Below are positions 29,105 through 40,339 of a DNA stretch of 64,000 nt, in pieces. Made by a program: the position numbers and the translations under genes. This DNA is from Corynebacterium timonense (lineage in GTDB: Bacteria; Actinomycetota; Actinomycetes; Mycobacteriales; Mycobacteriaceae), in the NCBI RefSeq assembly GCF_900105305.1, contig NZ_LT629765.1, positions 1,302,001-1,366,000 on the forward strand, in the 5' to 3' direction. Position 1 is the first letter of the stretch. Every line of letters begins with the position of its first letter. The notes under the pieces were generated by a model. The model was given only the letters and a program-made list of their open reading frames with translations, ran no database searches and was not told where the DNA came from.

Positions 29105-30505
29105 ATGGCTGATCAGGAATACCGCATCGAGCACGACACGATGGGCGAGGTCAAGGTGCCCGTCGACGCGCTGTGGCGCGCGCAGACCCAGCGCGCCGTG
29201 GAGAACTTCCCCATCTCTTTCCGCCCGCTCGAGTCCCAGCAGATCCGCGCCCTCGGCCTTCTCAAGGCCGCGTGCGCACAGGTGAACAAGGACCTGGGCA
29301 CGCTCGATGCCGGCAAGGCCGACGCCATCATCGCAGCGGCGAAGGACATCGCCGATGGAAAGCACGACGATCAGTTCCCCATCGACGTCTTCCAGACCGG
29401 CTCCGGCACCTCCTCGAACATGAACACCAACGAGGTCATCGCTTCCATCGCGAAGGCCAACGGCGTCGAGGTCCACCCGAACGACGACGTCAACATGGGC
29501 CAGTCCTCCAACGACACCTTCCCGACGGCGACCCACGTCGCCGCCACCGAGGCCGCCGTCACCGACCTCATCCCGGCCCTGAAGGTGCTGCACGAGTCCC
29601 TGGCGGCCAAGGCCTCCGAGTGGCATGAGGTGGTCAAGTCCGGCCGCACCCACCTCATGGACGCCACCCCGGTCACCTTGGGCCAGGAGTTCTCCGGCTA
29701 CGCCCGCCAGATTGAGCTGGGCATCCAGCGCGTCGAGGGCGTCCTTTCGCGCCTCGGCGAATTGCCTATCGGCGGCACCGCCGTCGGAACCGGCATCAAC
29801 ACCCCGGCGGAGTTCGGCGGCAAGGTCACCGAAGAGCTGATCAAGCTCACCGGCGTCGAGCAGCTCTCCGAGGCCGAAAACCATTTCGAGGCGCAGGCCA
29901 ACCGCGACGGCCTCGTCGAGTTCTCCGGTGCGATGCGCTCCGTGGCCGTCTCCTTGTACAAGATCGCCAACGACATCCGCCTCATGGGCTCCGGCCCGCT
30001 CGCAGGCTTCGGCGAGATCCACCTGCCGGACCTGCAGCCGGGTTCCTCCATCATGCCGGGCAAGGTCAACCCGGTCCTGTGCGAGACCGCAACGCAGGTT
30101 TCCGCCCAGGTTATCGGCAACGACGCCGCCGTCGCCTTTGCCGGCACCCAGGGCCAGTTCGAGCTCAATGTGTTCATCCCCGTGATGGCCCGCAACGTGC
30201 TCGAGTCCTCCCGCCTGCTGGCCAACACCGCCCGCCAGTTCGCGACCAAGCTTGTCGACGGCATCGAGCCCAACATCGAGCGCATGAAGGAGCTTGCGGA
30301 GTCCTCCCCGTCGATCGTCACCCCGCTCAACAGCGCTATCGGCTACGAGGCCGCGGCGAAGGTGGCCAAGACCGCCCTCGCCGAGGGCACGACGATCCGC
30401 CAGGCCGTCATCGACCTCGGCTACGTCGACGGCGAGAGGCTCACCGAGGAAGAGCTGGACAAGCGCCTCGACGTGCTGAGCATGGCGAACACCGACCGCA
30501 ATTAG
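29105..30505 (+). CDS. fum: Class II fumarate hydratase
   Basis: A 466-residue oxygen-stable fumarase (FumC type) of the TCA cycle, converting fumarate and malate. The superfamily signature [12 protein letters not shown] lies near residue 315. [15 protein letters not shown] (near 98) and [17 protein letters not shown] (near 178) are the other active-site regions. The length is normal. It is followed by a clear rho-independent terminator. Confidence 0.97.
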   Translation: MADQEYRIEHDTMGEVKVPVDALWRAQTQRAVENFPISFRPLESQQIRALGLLKAACAQVNKDLGTLDAGKADAIIAAAKDIADGKHDDQFPIDVFQTGSGTSSNMNTNEVIASIAKANGVEVHPNDDVNMGQSSNDTFPTATHVAATEAAVTDLIPALKVLHESLAAKASEWHEVVKSGRTHLMDATPVTLGQEFSGYARQIELGIQRVEGVLSRLGELPIGGTAVGTGINTPAEFGGKVTEELIKLTGVEQLSEAENHFEAQANRDGLVEFSGAMRSVAVSLYKIANDIRLMGSGPLAGFGEIHLPDLQPGSSIMPGKVNPVLCETATQVSAQVIGNDAAVAFAGTQGQFELNVFIPVMARNVLESSRLLANTARQFATKLVDGIEPNIERMKELAESSPSIVTPLNSAIGYEAAAKVAKTALAEGTTIRQAVIDLGYVDGERLTEEELDKRLDVLSMANTDRN

Positions 30506-30522
30506 CCCGCCGCTAAGATGAG

Positions 30523-30556
30523 CCCCCAGTCCAATCCCTGCCGACTGGGGGTTTTT
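30523..30556 (+). terminator. Rho-independent terminator after fum
   Basis: CCCCCAGT (30523-30530) pairs with ACTGGGGG (30544-30551), then TTTTT (30552-30556). The next gene begins only three bases after the T run, so the G-run of the stem is also the only possible ribosome site for it. Confidence 0.85.
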
Positions 30557-30558
30557 CA

Positions 30559-31074
30559 ATGCCTGATTCTTTCAGCGAGCTGCGCGACAGCGGAGGCTCA
30601 AACCGCCCGTGGGTGATCGGCGCGATCGCGGTCCTCATCGTCGCGGTGCTTGCGGCAGCCGCCGCCGCGGCCTACGCGCTGTCGCGCCCCGCGTCCGAAC
30701 GCTCGGCGTCGCCCGCGGTCGTCACCGTCACCGCGCAGCCCGCACCGCCGAACGGGCCCGCCCAGTCCCCGGCCCCCGGCACCTACACCGGATGGATCAC
30801 CTCCACCTCGTCGGGGGCAGAGTCCGGCTTCAACGGGGTGCTCACCTTCGCCGGCGACAGCGCCATGCTCTCCTACCCCGCCAAAAACTGCGCGCTTTTG
30901 CTCACGCAGTCGCGTGACGACGCCTGGACGGCCCGCCCTCTTACCACCCGCTGCCCCGACAGCGAAGGCACGTGGTCTGTGCGCGACGCCGCGCCGGGGA
31001 TCATCGAGCTCGAACGCGTCGGCGCGGAGGGGTCGACCACCCACGGCACCTTGTCGTGGGAGAGCCCGGTGTAG
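30559..31074 (+). CDS. Hypothetical membrane-anchored protein
   Basis: A 171-residue protein with one N-terminal membrane helix (about residues 19-43, Ala-rich) and an extracellular part. A Pro/Ala-rich linker is followed by a small globular domain with two cysteines (Cys114 and Cys134) that could form a disulfide. The domain resembles extracellular parts of actinobacterial kinase-associated proteins only loosely; no family is claimed. The ATG follows the fum terminator by three bases, so its translation or promoter must use that structure. Confidence 0.7.
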   Translation: MPDSFSELRDSGGSNRPWVIGAIAVLIVAVLAAAAAAAYALSRPASERSASPAVVTVTAQPAPPNGPAQSPAPGTYTGWITSTSSGAESGFNGVLTFAGDSAMLSYPAKNCALLLTQSRDDAWTARPLTTRCPDSEGTWSVRDAAPGIIELERVGAEGSTTHGTLSWESPV

Positions 31075-31082
31075 TCGAACAT

Positions 31083-31118
31083 TTGCACATTTTTGCACCG
31101 GGTGTAATCTCGCACTCT

Positions 31119-31124
<6 letters not shown>
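31083..31124 (+). promoter_or_regulatory. TetR operator candidates overlapping the -10 of the tetR/MFS pair
   Basis: TTGCACA (31083-31089) is mirrored by TGTGCAA (31118-31124). Between them is TTGCACCGGGTGTAA (31093-31107), a 15-base palindrome with one mismatch. The likely -10, TAATCT (31105-31110), overlaps the end of that palindrome and lies eight bases before the GTG start, so the bound repressor would block its own leaderless promoter. Confidence 0.5.
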
Positions 31125-33824
<2,700 letters not shown>

Positions 33825-33870
33825 GGCAGCAATTGTTCACTTTTCCACCATGTCGCGCAATAAGACGCGG

Positions 33871-33913
33871 AAAAGCCCCGCTCCGCGCCCTTCTTCAGGG
33901 TCAGAGCGGGGCT
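33871..33913 (-). terminator. Rho-independent terminator of the LGFP lipoprotein gene
   Basis: On the minus strand a 10-bp stem (AGCCCCGCTC at 33874-33883 with GAGCGGGGCT at 33904-33913, plus-strand reading) is followed by a four-base U run (AAAA at 33871-33874 on plus). Confidence 0.8.
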
Positions 33914-33928
33914 ATAACGCGAGGGTTT

Positions 33929-34516
33929 TTACTCCTCGATGACGTTGGCGGTGAAGACACCGTCAGCGCCGCGGACCCACTCGATGCGGCCGTTCTCAAA
34001 CTCCTGGACCCAGCCTTCCTGGTCCGGGTGGACCTCCTCCGGCGCCACCGGGAAGCCCAAGGAGGAGTCGGCGCGGACGTTGGTCAGCCAGTTGTTGGCA
34101 ATCTCGCCCCACGTCGGTGCGCCGCCGGTGTTCTCGTTCCACGCGATGTAGTGCTCGTCGTCATAAGACACGATCCAGCCGTTGTCGACCTCCTCGACCT
34201 CAACAGGCTCGCCCCAGTCGGCTTCGGCGTACTGGCTCATGGCCTCGGCGACGCCCTGCGGCACGAGCACCGTCGCGCCGTCCGCCGTGGTCACCTCGAC
34301 GGTAACGCCCTCGGGGGTGTCGGTGCTTTCGTTAGCCTGCTCCTGCTGCTCCTCCGGCTCCGGGGTGACCTCCTCGCTCGGCTGCTCCTCCGATTCCTCG
34401 GCCGCCGTCTCCTGCGCGGTGGTCTCTTCCGGCTGCTCCTCGTCAGCGCACGCCGTCAGGCCGGTCACGAGAGCGAGCGCGGCAGCGCTTGCAGCAATCT
34501 TCTTGCGAACAATCAT
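33929..34516 (-). CDS. Lipoprotein with an LGFP-type motif
   Basis: A 195-residue secreted lipoprotein. The signal peptide ends in LTAC (Cys23), followed by a long Glu/Thr-rich linker (to about residue 75). The C-terminal half contains one LGFP-like unit, seen as SLGFPVAPEEVHPDQEGWV with WVQEFENGRIEWV, a motif found in corynebacterial cell-wall proteins. The start is the ATG of MIVRKKI with GAAAGGGAAG upstream. It likely sits in the cell envelope, but its ligand is unknown. Confidence 0.8.
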   Translation of the reverse strand: MIVRKKIAASAAALALVTGLTACADEEQPEETTAQETAAEESEEQPSEEVTPEPEEQQEQANESTDTPEGVTVEVTTADGATVLVPQGVAEAMSQYAEADWGEPVEVEEVDNGWIVSYDDEHYIAWNENTGGAPTWGEIANNWLTNVRADSSLGFPVAPEEVHPDQEGWVQEFENGRIEWVRGADGVFTANVIEE

Positions 34517-34576
34517 GGTAAAAACTTCCCTTTCGTCGTTGGTATCACTTGTAACCTCCACTGTACGGAAAGTTTC

Positions 34577-35203
34577 CTACCTGCGTCGAATCCTTCCCCG
34601 CCGCGACCTCGGAGAACGCCGTTCATTTTTACCCTTCACCTGCGCCTTTGACGTACGAGAAGAATTTACGGTGCGGCCTTTTGCAACACCCACAAAGTCT
34701 TGAATTCGGTCGGAATCCGCCCGTTTTTCCCACACCAATGCGATCGTCGTTATGGGTGCATTTTCGTCGCTCAGTTCGAGAGCCACCACCTGTTTCTTCG
34801 ACAAAATTTTCAGCAGCGGCCGCGGGGCGTACGCGACGCCGACGTTCGCGGCGACGACCTGGAGGGCGCCGCGAAGCTCCTCGACCGTGGTGCCTGGGGT
34901 GAACGCGAGGGTGACAATTTCGTCGGCCACGTCCTCGGGGCGCACCGCCTCCCCCACCTCCGCGTACACGGAATCCTTGGGCACCGCCACGCCGGGCGCC
35001 TCCGTGTAGAGGGTGACCACGTGATGGCGCTGCGTCACGCGCTCGTCGGGTAAGCGGACGAGGGCAAGGTCGCAGCGACCCGCCTCGAGCTCGGCGAGGG
35101 GGTCGTCGCTGCCCGAGGCGTCGATCGCCTCGCGGGTGGATGCCTCGTATCGGCGCAGCCACTTGCCGGGTTCAGTCCCTGTGACGAAGGAAAGCCTGAG
35201 CAT
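34577..35203 (-). CDS. LysR-type effector-binding domain protein without a helix-turn-helix
   Basis: A 208-residue protein that begins directly at the effector-binding part of LysR regulators (MLRLSFVTGTEPGKWLRRYE) with the usual GRCDLALVRLP near residue 42. The N-terminal winged helix is absent. The C-terminus has an unusual strongly basic tail of about 28 residues (KAQVKGKNERRSPRSRRGR). It is divergent, 23 bases apart, from the DUF5997 gene, a pairing I believe is conserved in corynebacteria. The DNA-binding function, if any, may come from the tail or the partner. Confidence 0.8.
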   Translation of the reverse strand: MLRLSFVTGTEPGKWLRRYEASTREAIDASGSDDPLAELEAGRCDLALVRLPDERVTQRHHVVTLYTEAPGVAVPKDSVYAEVGEAVRPEDVADEIVTLAFTPGTTVEELRGALQVVAANVGVAYAPRPLLKILSKKQVVALELSDENAPITTIALVWEKRADSDRIQDFVGVAKGRTVNSSRTSKAQVKGKNERRSPRSRRGRIRRR

Positions 35204-35226
35204 GGGTTAATGCTACCGTCAAGGCC

Positions 35227-35595
35227 ATGACGCACAACCAGCCATCGGGCACCGCAATGAAGCCCGCCACCGCGGCAAAGAAGCTCGGAATTTACCTACC
35301 GGCCACTCCCGACCACTTTCGAAACGGCGCCGTCACGCATGCACAGCTGCGCGAGCTGCAGGACAATCCGCCCGAGTGGCTGCAGGAGCTGCGCCTGAAC
35401 GGGCCGCACCCCCGCCCCGAGGTTGCGCGCAAGCTCGGAATCAGTATCACCGCCCTCAAGGCCAACGACCTCGACAAGCCTCTCACTACCGAGGAGATCA
35501 AGGCCCTCTTGGCCGATCAGCCCGAGTGGCTGCGTACAGCCCGCGCTACCTTGGCACAGGAGCGCGGGCTGCATGAGGACACGGACAGGGCTTAA
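35227..35595 (+). CDS. DUF5997 family protein
   Basis: A 122-residue protein of the actinobacterial DUF5997 type. Two similar segments, [17 protein letters not shown] and [17 protein letters not shown], flank a segment [19 protein letters not shown] that looks like a helix-turn-helix. The function is unknown. It shares a 23-base divergent region with the LysR-effector-domain gene. Its stop overlaps glyA by four bases, tail to tail. Confidence 0.8.
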   Translation: MTHNQPSGTAMKPATAAKKLGIYLPATPDHFRNGAVTHAQLRELQDNPPEWLQELRLNGPHPRPEVARKLGISITALKANDLDKPLTTEEIKALLADQPEWLRTARATLAQERGLHEDTDRA

Positions 35596-36884
35596 AGCAT
35601 CTTCCAATCCTCAAGGTTGGGGTAGAGGGGGTACTTCTCTGCAAGCGTGTCGACGCGCGCGTGCAGGGCATCGACATCAGCCTCATCGCCCTTGATGAGC
35701 ACCTCAGCGATGATCTCCGCGACCTCGCGGAAGTCTTCCGCCTCGAAGCCGCGGGTTGCCAGCGCGGAGGTGCCAATGCGCAGGCCCGAGGTGACCTTCG
35801 GCGGGCGCGGGTCGAAGGGCACAGCGTTGCGGTTGACGGTAATGCCCGCGCGGTGCAGCAGGTCCTCCGCCTGCTGACCGTCCATATCGGAGTTGCGCAG
35901 GTCAACCAAGACAAGGTGGACGTCCGTTCCGCCGGAGACCACGTCGATGCCGGCCTGCTTCGCGTCATCCTGCGTCAGGCGCTCGGCAAGGATGCTCGCG
36001 CCGTCCAGGGTGCGCTGCTGGCGGTCCTTGAACTCCGGGGTGCCGGCAATCTTGAATGCTGTTGCCTTGGCGGCGATCACGTGCATGAGCGGGCCGCCCT
36101 GCTGGCCCGGGAAAACCGTGGAGTTGAGCTTCTTGTGCAGCTCAAGGTCGTTGGTCAGGATGAAGCCGGAGCGCGGACCGCCGATGGTCTTGTGGACGGT
36201 GGAGGACACGACGTGCGCGTGCGGCACCGGGTTGGGGTGCAGGCCGGCAGCCACGAGGCCCGCGAAGTGCGCCATGTCGACCCACAGGTAGGCGCCGACC
36301 TCGTCGGCGATGGAGCGGAACTCGGCGAAGTCCTGCTGGCGCGGGTAAGCGGACCAACCAGCGATGATGACCTTTGGCTTGACCTCGCGAGCCTGCTCGC
36401 GCAGCTTGGCCATGTCGATGGTGTGCGTGTCCTTTTCCACCTGGTAGGCGGCGACTTTGTACAGGCGGCCGGAGAAGTTGATTTTCATGCCGTGGGTGAG
36501 GTGACCGCCGTGAGCCAGGTCGAGGCCGAGGATGGTGTCGCCCGGCTCAGCCAGCGCCATGAGGACGGCGGCGTTCGCCTGCGCGCCCGAGTGCGGCTGC
36601 ACGTTGGCGTACTGCGCCCCGAATACCTCCTTGGCGCGGTCACGTGCCAGGTCCTCGACGACGTCAGCGAATTCGCAGCCGCCGTAGTACCGACGCCCCG
36701 GGTAGCCCTCGGCGTACTTGTTGGTGAACACCGATCCCTGCGCCTGCAGCACGGAGCGCGGGACAAAGTTTTCGGATGCGATCATCTCCAGCGTCTCGCG
36801 CTGACGCCCGAGCTCGTTGCGGATGGCCTCGTGGACTTCGGGGTCGAATGAGGCAAGATCTTGGTAGCGGAGGTCGTCAGACAC
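35592..36884 (-). CDS. glyA: Serine hydroxymethyltransferase
   Basis: A 430-residue PLP enzyme that makes glycine and 5,10-methylene-THF from serine. The PLP lysine is in [11 protein letters not shown] (near residue 231), with [17 protein letters not shown] near residue 52 and [13 protein letters not shown] near 95. The GTG start ([10 protein letters not shown]) has GAAAGGAC upstream. The likely -10 TATACT is at 36950-36955 (minus strand). A hairpin (36923-36942) lies at the predicted mRNA 5' end. It is divergent from coaA. Confidence 0.97.
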   Translation of the reverse strand: MSDDLRYQDLASFDPEVHEAIRNELGRQRETLEMIASENFVPRSVLQAQGSVFTNKYAEGYPGRRYYGGCEFADVVEDLARDRAKEVFGAQYANVQPHSGAQANAAVLMALAEPGDTILGLDLAHGGHLTHGMKINFSGRLYKVAAYQVEKDTHTIDMAKLREQAREVKPKVIIAGWSAYPRQQDFAEFRSIADEVGAYLWVDMAHFAGLVAAGLHPNPVPHAHVVSSTVHKTIGGPRSGFILTNDLELHKKLNSTVFPGQQGGPLMHVIAAKATAFKIAGTPEFKDRQQRTLDGASILAERLTQDDAKQAGIDVVSGGTDVHLVLVDLRNSDMDGQQAEDLLHRAGITVNRNAVPFDPRPPKVTSGLRIGTSALATRGFEAEDFREVAEIIAEVLIKGDEADVDALHARVDTLAEKYPLYPNLEDWKML

Positions 36885-36922
36885 GTGCTCGAGTCCTTTC
36901 GGTGGATTTCTTATTTGCAGAC

Positions 36923-36955
36923 ACGCCCCCAAAAATGGGCGTACCAAGCAGTATA
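36923..36955 (-). promoter_or_regulatory. glyA promoter -10 and adjacent inverted repeat
   Basis: On the minus strand the -10 TATACT occupies 36950-36955. The inverted repeat ACGCCC (36923-36928) with GGGCGT (36937-36942) starts where the transcript would begin, so it may be an operator or a 5' stem in the leader. Confidence 0.5.
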
Positions 36956-37020
36956 TTCATCGAAGGAACTGCCGGCACCCACTTTTCCGCGCTTATTCTA
37001 AGAATGACACAATGGTGTTC

Positions 37021-37944
37021 ATGTCCCGTGCTGTTGAGTCCGGCCCCTACGTTGATTTCCCGCGAGAAGCGTGGCGCAAGAGGCGCGCTGCGTGGCCCCA
37101 GGTCCTCACCGAGGACGAGGTGGTCCAACTCAGCGGCATCGGCGAGAACCTCGACCTGAACGAGGTTTCCGAGATCTACCTCCCCGTCTCACGCCTGATC
37201 CACCTGCAAGTTCTGGCGCGACAGAAGCTTACCGCGGCCACGGAGACCTTCATCGGCGCGCCCATCCACGTGCCCTACGTCATCGGCCTCGCAGGCTCAG
37301 TCGCTGTGGGCAAATCCACCACCGCGCGCGTCCTCCAAGTGCTGCTCCAGCGCTGGGAGTCCCACCCCCGGGTCGATCTCGTGACCACCGACGGGTTCCT
37401 CTACCCTGGCACCGTCCTGCGCGAGCGCAAGCTCATGGGCCGCAAAGGCTTCCCGGAATCCTACGACCGGCGCCGGCTCATGCGGTTTGTCACCGAGGTC
37501 AAGTCGGGCAACCGCGAGGTGCTTGCGCCCGTCTACTCGCACAACGCCTACGACATCGTCCCCGGCGAGTACCAGGTCGTGCGCCAGCCGGACATCCTCA
37601 TCCTCGAGGGGTTGAACGTTCTGCAGACGGGCCCGACGCTCATGGTCTCCGACCTGTTTGACTTCTCCCTCTACGTCGACGCCGCCACCGAACACATCGA
37701 GCAGTGGTACATCGACCGCTTCCTCAAGCTGCGCACCACCGCCTTCCGCCAGCCCGGCGCCCACTTCGCCCGCTTCGCCGATCTCGACGACGAGCAGGCC
37801 ACGCGGGAGGCGCGCGAGATTTGGCAGTCCATCAACCTGCCGAACCTCGTCGAAAACATCCTTCCCACGCGGGTGCGCGCCTCCCTCGTGCTCCGCAAGG
37901 GCCCCGACCACTCCGTCGAGCGCGTGCGCATGCGCAAGCTGTAG
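37021..37944 (+). CDS. coaA: Type I pantothenate kinase
   Basis: CoaA phosphorylates pantothenate, the first step of coenzyme A synthesis. Motifs are [12 protein letters not shown] (Walker A, near residue 95), DGFLYP, and the kinase segment [11 protein letters not shown]. The length (307-310 residues) is normal. The ATG at 37021 is preferred; an in-frame ATG nine bases upstream (37012) is possible. It is divergent from glyA, the same order as coaA-glyA in mycobacteria. Confidence 0.95.
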   Translation: MSRAVESGPYVDFPREAWRKRRAAWPQVLTEDEVVQLSGIGENLDLNEVSEIYLPVSRLIHLQVLARQKLTAATETFIGAPIHVPYVIGLAGSVAVGKSTTARVLQVLLQRWESHPRVDLVTTDGFLYPGTVLRERKLMGRKGFPESYDRRRLMRFVTEVKSGNREVLAPVYSHNAYDIVPGEYQVVRQPDILILEGLNVLQTGPTLMVSDLFDFSLYVDAATEHIEQWYIDRFLKLRTTAFRQPGAHFARFADLDDEQATREAREIWQSINLPNLVENILPTRVRASLVLRKGPDHSVERVRMRKL

Positions 37945-38013
37945 CCCCGAGCACTAGATGTACTTCCTCGGCAGGTTGTGAACGTGTGAGCACTGACAGG
38001 GAGTCGGTCCGTA

Positions 38014-38469
38014 TGCATTGCATAGTTTCGGGCCCGTCCGCTTGGGGCCGGGGTGTATGCATTGCATAGCCGGTGCACTTGACGGTTGGGGTGCCCCGTA
38101 TGCATTGCATAGTCGCGGCGCTAGGTGGTCGGGGGGGTTGATCGGTCTGCATTGCATAGTTTCGGGCCCGTCCGCTTCGGGGCCGACATGTATGCATTGC
38201 ATAGTTTTGGCGCTCGGGGGGTTGATCGGTCTGCATTGCATAGTCGGTGCGCTTGGCGCTCGGGGGGTTGATCGGTCTGCATTGCATAGTCGGGGCGCTT
38301 GGCGCTCGGGGGTTGATCGGTCTGCATTGCATAGTCGGGGCGCTTGGCGCTCGGGGGGTTGATCGGTCTGCAGTGCATAGTCGGTGCGCTTGGTGGTCGG
38401 GCGCTGATCGGTCTGCATTGCATAGCCGGGCGCTCGACGGTCGGGCGTTGATCGGTACGCATTGCATAG
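38014..38469. repeat. Array of 11 near-palindromic TGCATTGCATAG elements with about 45-bp period
   Basis: The 12-mer TGCATTGCATAG (core palindrome TGCA-T-TGCA) starts at 38014, 38058, 38101, 38148, 38193, 38232, 38278, 38323, 38369, 38414 and 38458. Copy 9 has one change (TGCAGTGCATAG) and copy 11 starts with C. Steps are 44, 43, 47, 45, 39, 46, 45, 46, 45 and 44. The spacers are related to each other: most are versions of cggkgcgcttggcgctcgg followed by ggttgatcggtc, and two (after copies 1 and 4) share tttcgggcccgtccgctt. No cas gene is near and spacers are not unique, so it is not a CRISPR. No other copy of the 12-mer was noticed in the window. Confidence 0.9.
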
Positions 38470-38551
38470 TCCGCCCCGCTCAAACACGCGCGCTATACAA
38501 ACGTCGAAAAGCTGCCTTTATCCAGCTCAACCCACATGTCCGACGCGTCGT

Positions 38552-38557
38552 TATACT
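38552..38557 (+). promoter_or_regulatory. Candidate -10 of the HNH endonuclease gene
   Basis: TATACT lies 37 bases before the ATG, with GGGGGAG as ribosome site in between. The repeat array ends about 83 bases upstream of it. Confidence 0.45.
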
Positions 38558-38594
38558 GTCAATCAAACACACGATCGACACGCTTGGGGGAGCA

Positions 38595-39839
38595 ATGGAC
38601 ACACCACCAACCACCGTCAGCAGGGACAGCGCACCCTTGCATATCGCGCACACCATCGAAAAAGGGTTCGGCGTATTCTCGCGCCGCAAGGCGCAGATAC
38701 TCTACGCCATAGCACTTTTCGACGTCCTCGGGCTCGCCCCCCAGTTCGGCGCACAAACGACCGCATTATGGCTTGTTAGGAGCATCGCGGTGCCGAACTC
38801 CACCGCCCACGAGTACGTCAGGGTTGCCCGCGCAATGCTGCGCTTCGAGGTGATGGCACAAGCATTCTTGGAGGGGCGAACAAACTACTCCAAGGTCAGA
38901 TTGATACTGCCGCTGCTCACAAAGGACAACGAGGCTGAGCTGGTGGAGCTGGCCTGCACCATGACGTTTCACGAGTTGGAGATCGCGCTGCTGCAATTCC
39001 GCCAGCCAGCAAAGAAAGCGACGAGGACGTCCTACGTGCGTCTAAAAGCCGCGCCGGATGGGCGTATAAAGCTGTGGGCGGACTTCAACGCGGCGGAAGG
39101 CGCGCGTGTGATGGCGGCGATGAAGGTCGGGGAACTCGCCTGGCACGACGTGGACTGGACATCCTTAGCAGGCAACGACGGGACAGTGGATCCGGAGCGT
39201 ATCGACGCTGAAATGGACCGCCAGGATAAGAAAACACGCGGCTGCTCCGGTTTCGGCCTGCCCATCGGGGAAGTGCTGGTCAGCGCGTTCATGGGCATGG
39301 TGAACATGACGTTGTCGCGGCCGCGTAACCCGTTGCGCGCACCCGGGGCGCATGTCAATGTCGTTATGACCACCGACGGCAAGGCCTACCTGCCCTACAA
39401 CCCTGGTGCGCCTTCAGAGGCGGTGAAAAACTTCCTCGCCAACGCCTCCTACCGGCTCAACAGGGTCGACGACACAGGGCTGGTGCTCAACAGTGGGCGC
39501 GCGTTTCGGCTTGCCTCCGACGCCCAGGTCAACGCGCTGATGCTCATGTGGCGTCACCAGTGCGCGATGCCCGGGTGCAGTCACACGCGCTTTATAGAAA
39601 TGCACCACGTCCACGACTGGGCTGATGGCGGGCCGACGGACCTGGACAACTTGCTGCCGTTGTGTTCGGCGTGCCACAGCCTCGTCAGCGACAACCGCAT
39701 CACCATTTTGCGCGACGGTGGGGACTTTCATTTCCTGGGCCCGGGCGGGGTGCGCTACGTCAGCACAGACCGCGGGCTGCCGGTGCGCAACGACGACGCC
39801 CGGACGCTGGAGGAGTACAACGAGCTCAGCTGGGTCTAA
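38595..39839 (+). CDS. DUF222/HNH endonuclease family protein (13E12-type)
   Basis: A 414-residue protein of the actinobacterial DUF222-plus-HNH group, related to the 13E12 repeat proteins of mycobacteria. The helical DUF222 part fills roughly residues 10-300. The C-terminal HNH nuclease motif has a zinc knuckle (CAMPGC and CSACH) around the active site MHHVHDWADGG, then LDNLLPLC (residues about 324-360). The ATG of MDTPPTTVS is chosen for its GGGGGAG site; the longer open frame runs back into the repeat array. These genes are often multicopy and mobile-like, and their function is not established. Confidence 0.88.
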   Translation: MDTPPTTVSRDSAPLHIAHTIEKGFGVFSRRKAQILYAIALFDVLGLAPQFGAQTTALWLVRSIAVPNSTAHEYVRVARAMLRFEVMAQAFLEGRTNYSKVRLILPLLTKDNEAELVELACTMTFHELEIALLQFRQPAKKATRTSYVRLKAAPDGRIKLWADFNAAEGARVMAAMKVGELAWHDVDWTSLAGNDGTVDPERIDAEMDRQDKKTRGCSGFGLPIGEVLVSAFMGMVNMTLSRPRNPLRAPGAHVNVVMTTDGKAYLPYNPGAPSEAVKNFLANASYRLNRVDDTGLVLNSGRAFRLASDAQVNALMLMWRHQCAMPGCSHTRFIEMHHVHDWADGGPTDLDNLLPLCSACHSLVSDNRITILRDGGDFHFLGPGGVRYVSTDRGLPVRNDDARTLEEYNELSWV

Positions 39840-40183
39840 AAGCGCCTCGCCAGCACGAGCTTCGCGATGCCACGCCAGCCGAGCATGAGCAGGGCGCAGG
39901 TGGCACCGGTGACGACAACGAAGGACCAGTGAGGCAGCTTGTCACGGGAGAAACCCCACATGATCAGGCCGACGACCAGGGTGATCAGCCAAATCAACCA
40001 CCCCGTGTTGCGCCGCACCGCAAGCCACGCAAGGGCCAGGCCGACGCCGAAGGGAACAAAGGTCTCGAGCCAACCAAGAAACGTCAACGGCATCTCTTCG
40101 ATCTGGTGAGCGGCGCGGGCGAGAAGGGCGAAGGCAGCGATGGCAACGAAATCGGCAGCGATGGCGTAGGGCTTGTGCAACAT
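39836..40183 (-). CDS. DUF3054 family membrane protein
   Basis: A 115-residue protein with four membrane helices and the DUF3054-like start PYAIAADFVAIAAFALLARAAH, where an Asp in helix 1 and a terminal His are family signs. Function unknown. The ATG at 40183 is preferred to a TTG at 40198. The gene overlaps the HNH gene stop by four bases, tail to tail. A DtxR-like box (40237-40255) is 54 bases upstream and could affect it as well as the divergent HtaA-LRR gene. Confidence 0.78.
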   Translation of the reverse strand: MLHKPYAIAADFVAIAAFALLARAAHQIEEMPLTFLGWLETFVPFGVGLALAWLAVRRNTGWLIWLITLVVGLIMWGFSRDKLPHWSFVVVTGATCALLMLGWRGIAKLVLARRF

Positions 40184-40236
40184 GACAGGGAAGTACAACT
40201 AGGACCACTGAAAGCTCCGCTCGCTCCGTCGATAAT

Positions 40237-40255
40237 TCAGCGGAGCCTAACCTAA
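40237..40255. promoter_or_regulatory. DtxR-like box 1
   Basis: TCAGCGGAGCCTAACCTAA matches 15 of 19 positions of the DtxR consensus TTAGGTTAGSCTAACCTAA; the right half is perfect. It sits in the divergent region between DUF3054 and the HtaA-LRR gene. Confidence 0.6.
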
Positions 40256-40285
40256 CCTGATGGACGACGGCAGCAGCGCCACATG

Positions 40286-40291
40286 TATGCT
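40286..40291 (+). promoter_or_regulatory. Candidate -10 of the HtaA-LRR gene
   Basis: TATGCT lies between the two DtxR-like boxes; the predicted mRNA start (about 40298) falls just before box 2. Confidence 0.45.
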
Positions 40292-40302
40292 CATTTCCGG
40301 CT

Positions 40303-40321
40303 TAAGTAAAGCCTAACCTAA
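40303..40321. promoter_or_regulatory. DtxR-like box 2
   Basis: TAAGTAAAGCCTAACCTAA also matches 15 of 19 consensus positions. The 16-mer AGCCTAACCTAACCTG is repeated exactly 66 bases apart in the two boxes. Box 2 overlaps the start of the predicted transcript, a classic repression site. Confidence 0.6.
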
Positions 40322-40339
40322 CCTGGAAAGGAAGTATCT

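Larger units (their letters stand above)
37945..38594. other. 650-bp gene-free region holding the palindrome array and HNH gene promoter
   Basis: Between coaA and the HNH gene there is no supported gene. Positions 38014-38469 hold 11 repeats. The open frames seen across them, mainly on the minus strand, drift in frame from unit to unit and have repetitive nonsense content. A -10-like TATACT (38552-38557) precedes the HNH start by about 40 bases. Confidence 0.7.

Noticed and set aside
37979..38013. Terminator of coaA
   Set aside because: Only short, imperfect pairing and no T run are present.
38014..38469. CRISPR array
   Set aside because: The repeat is only 12 bases, spacers resemble one another, and no cas gene is near.
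37671..38487. Minus-strand open frames across the repeat array as a repetitive protein
   Set aside because: Unit lengths (39-47) are not multiples of three, so the peptide changes frame from unit to unit; no ribosome site or domain is seen.
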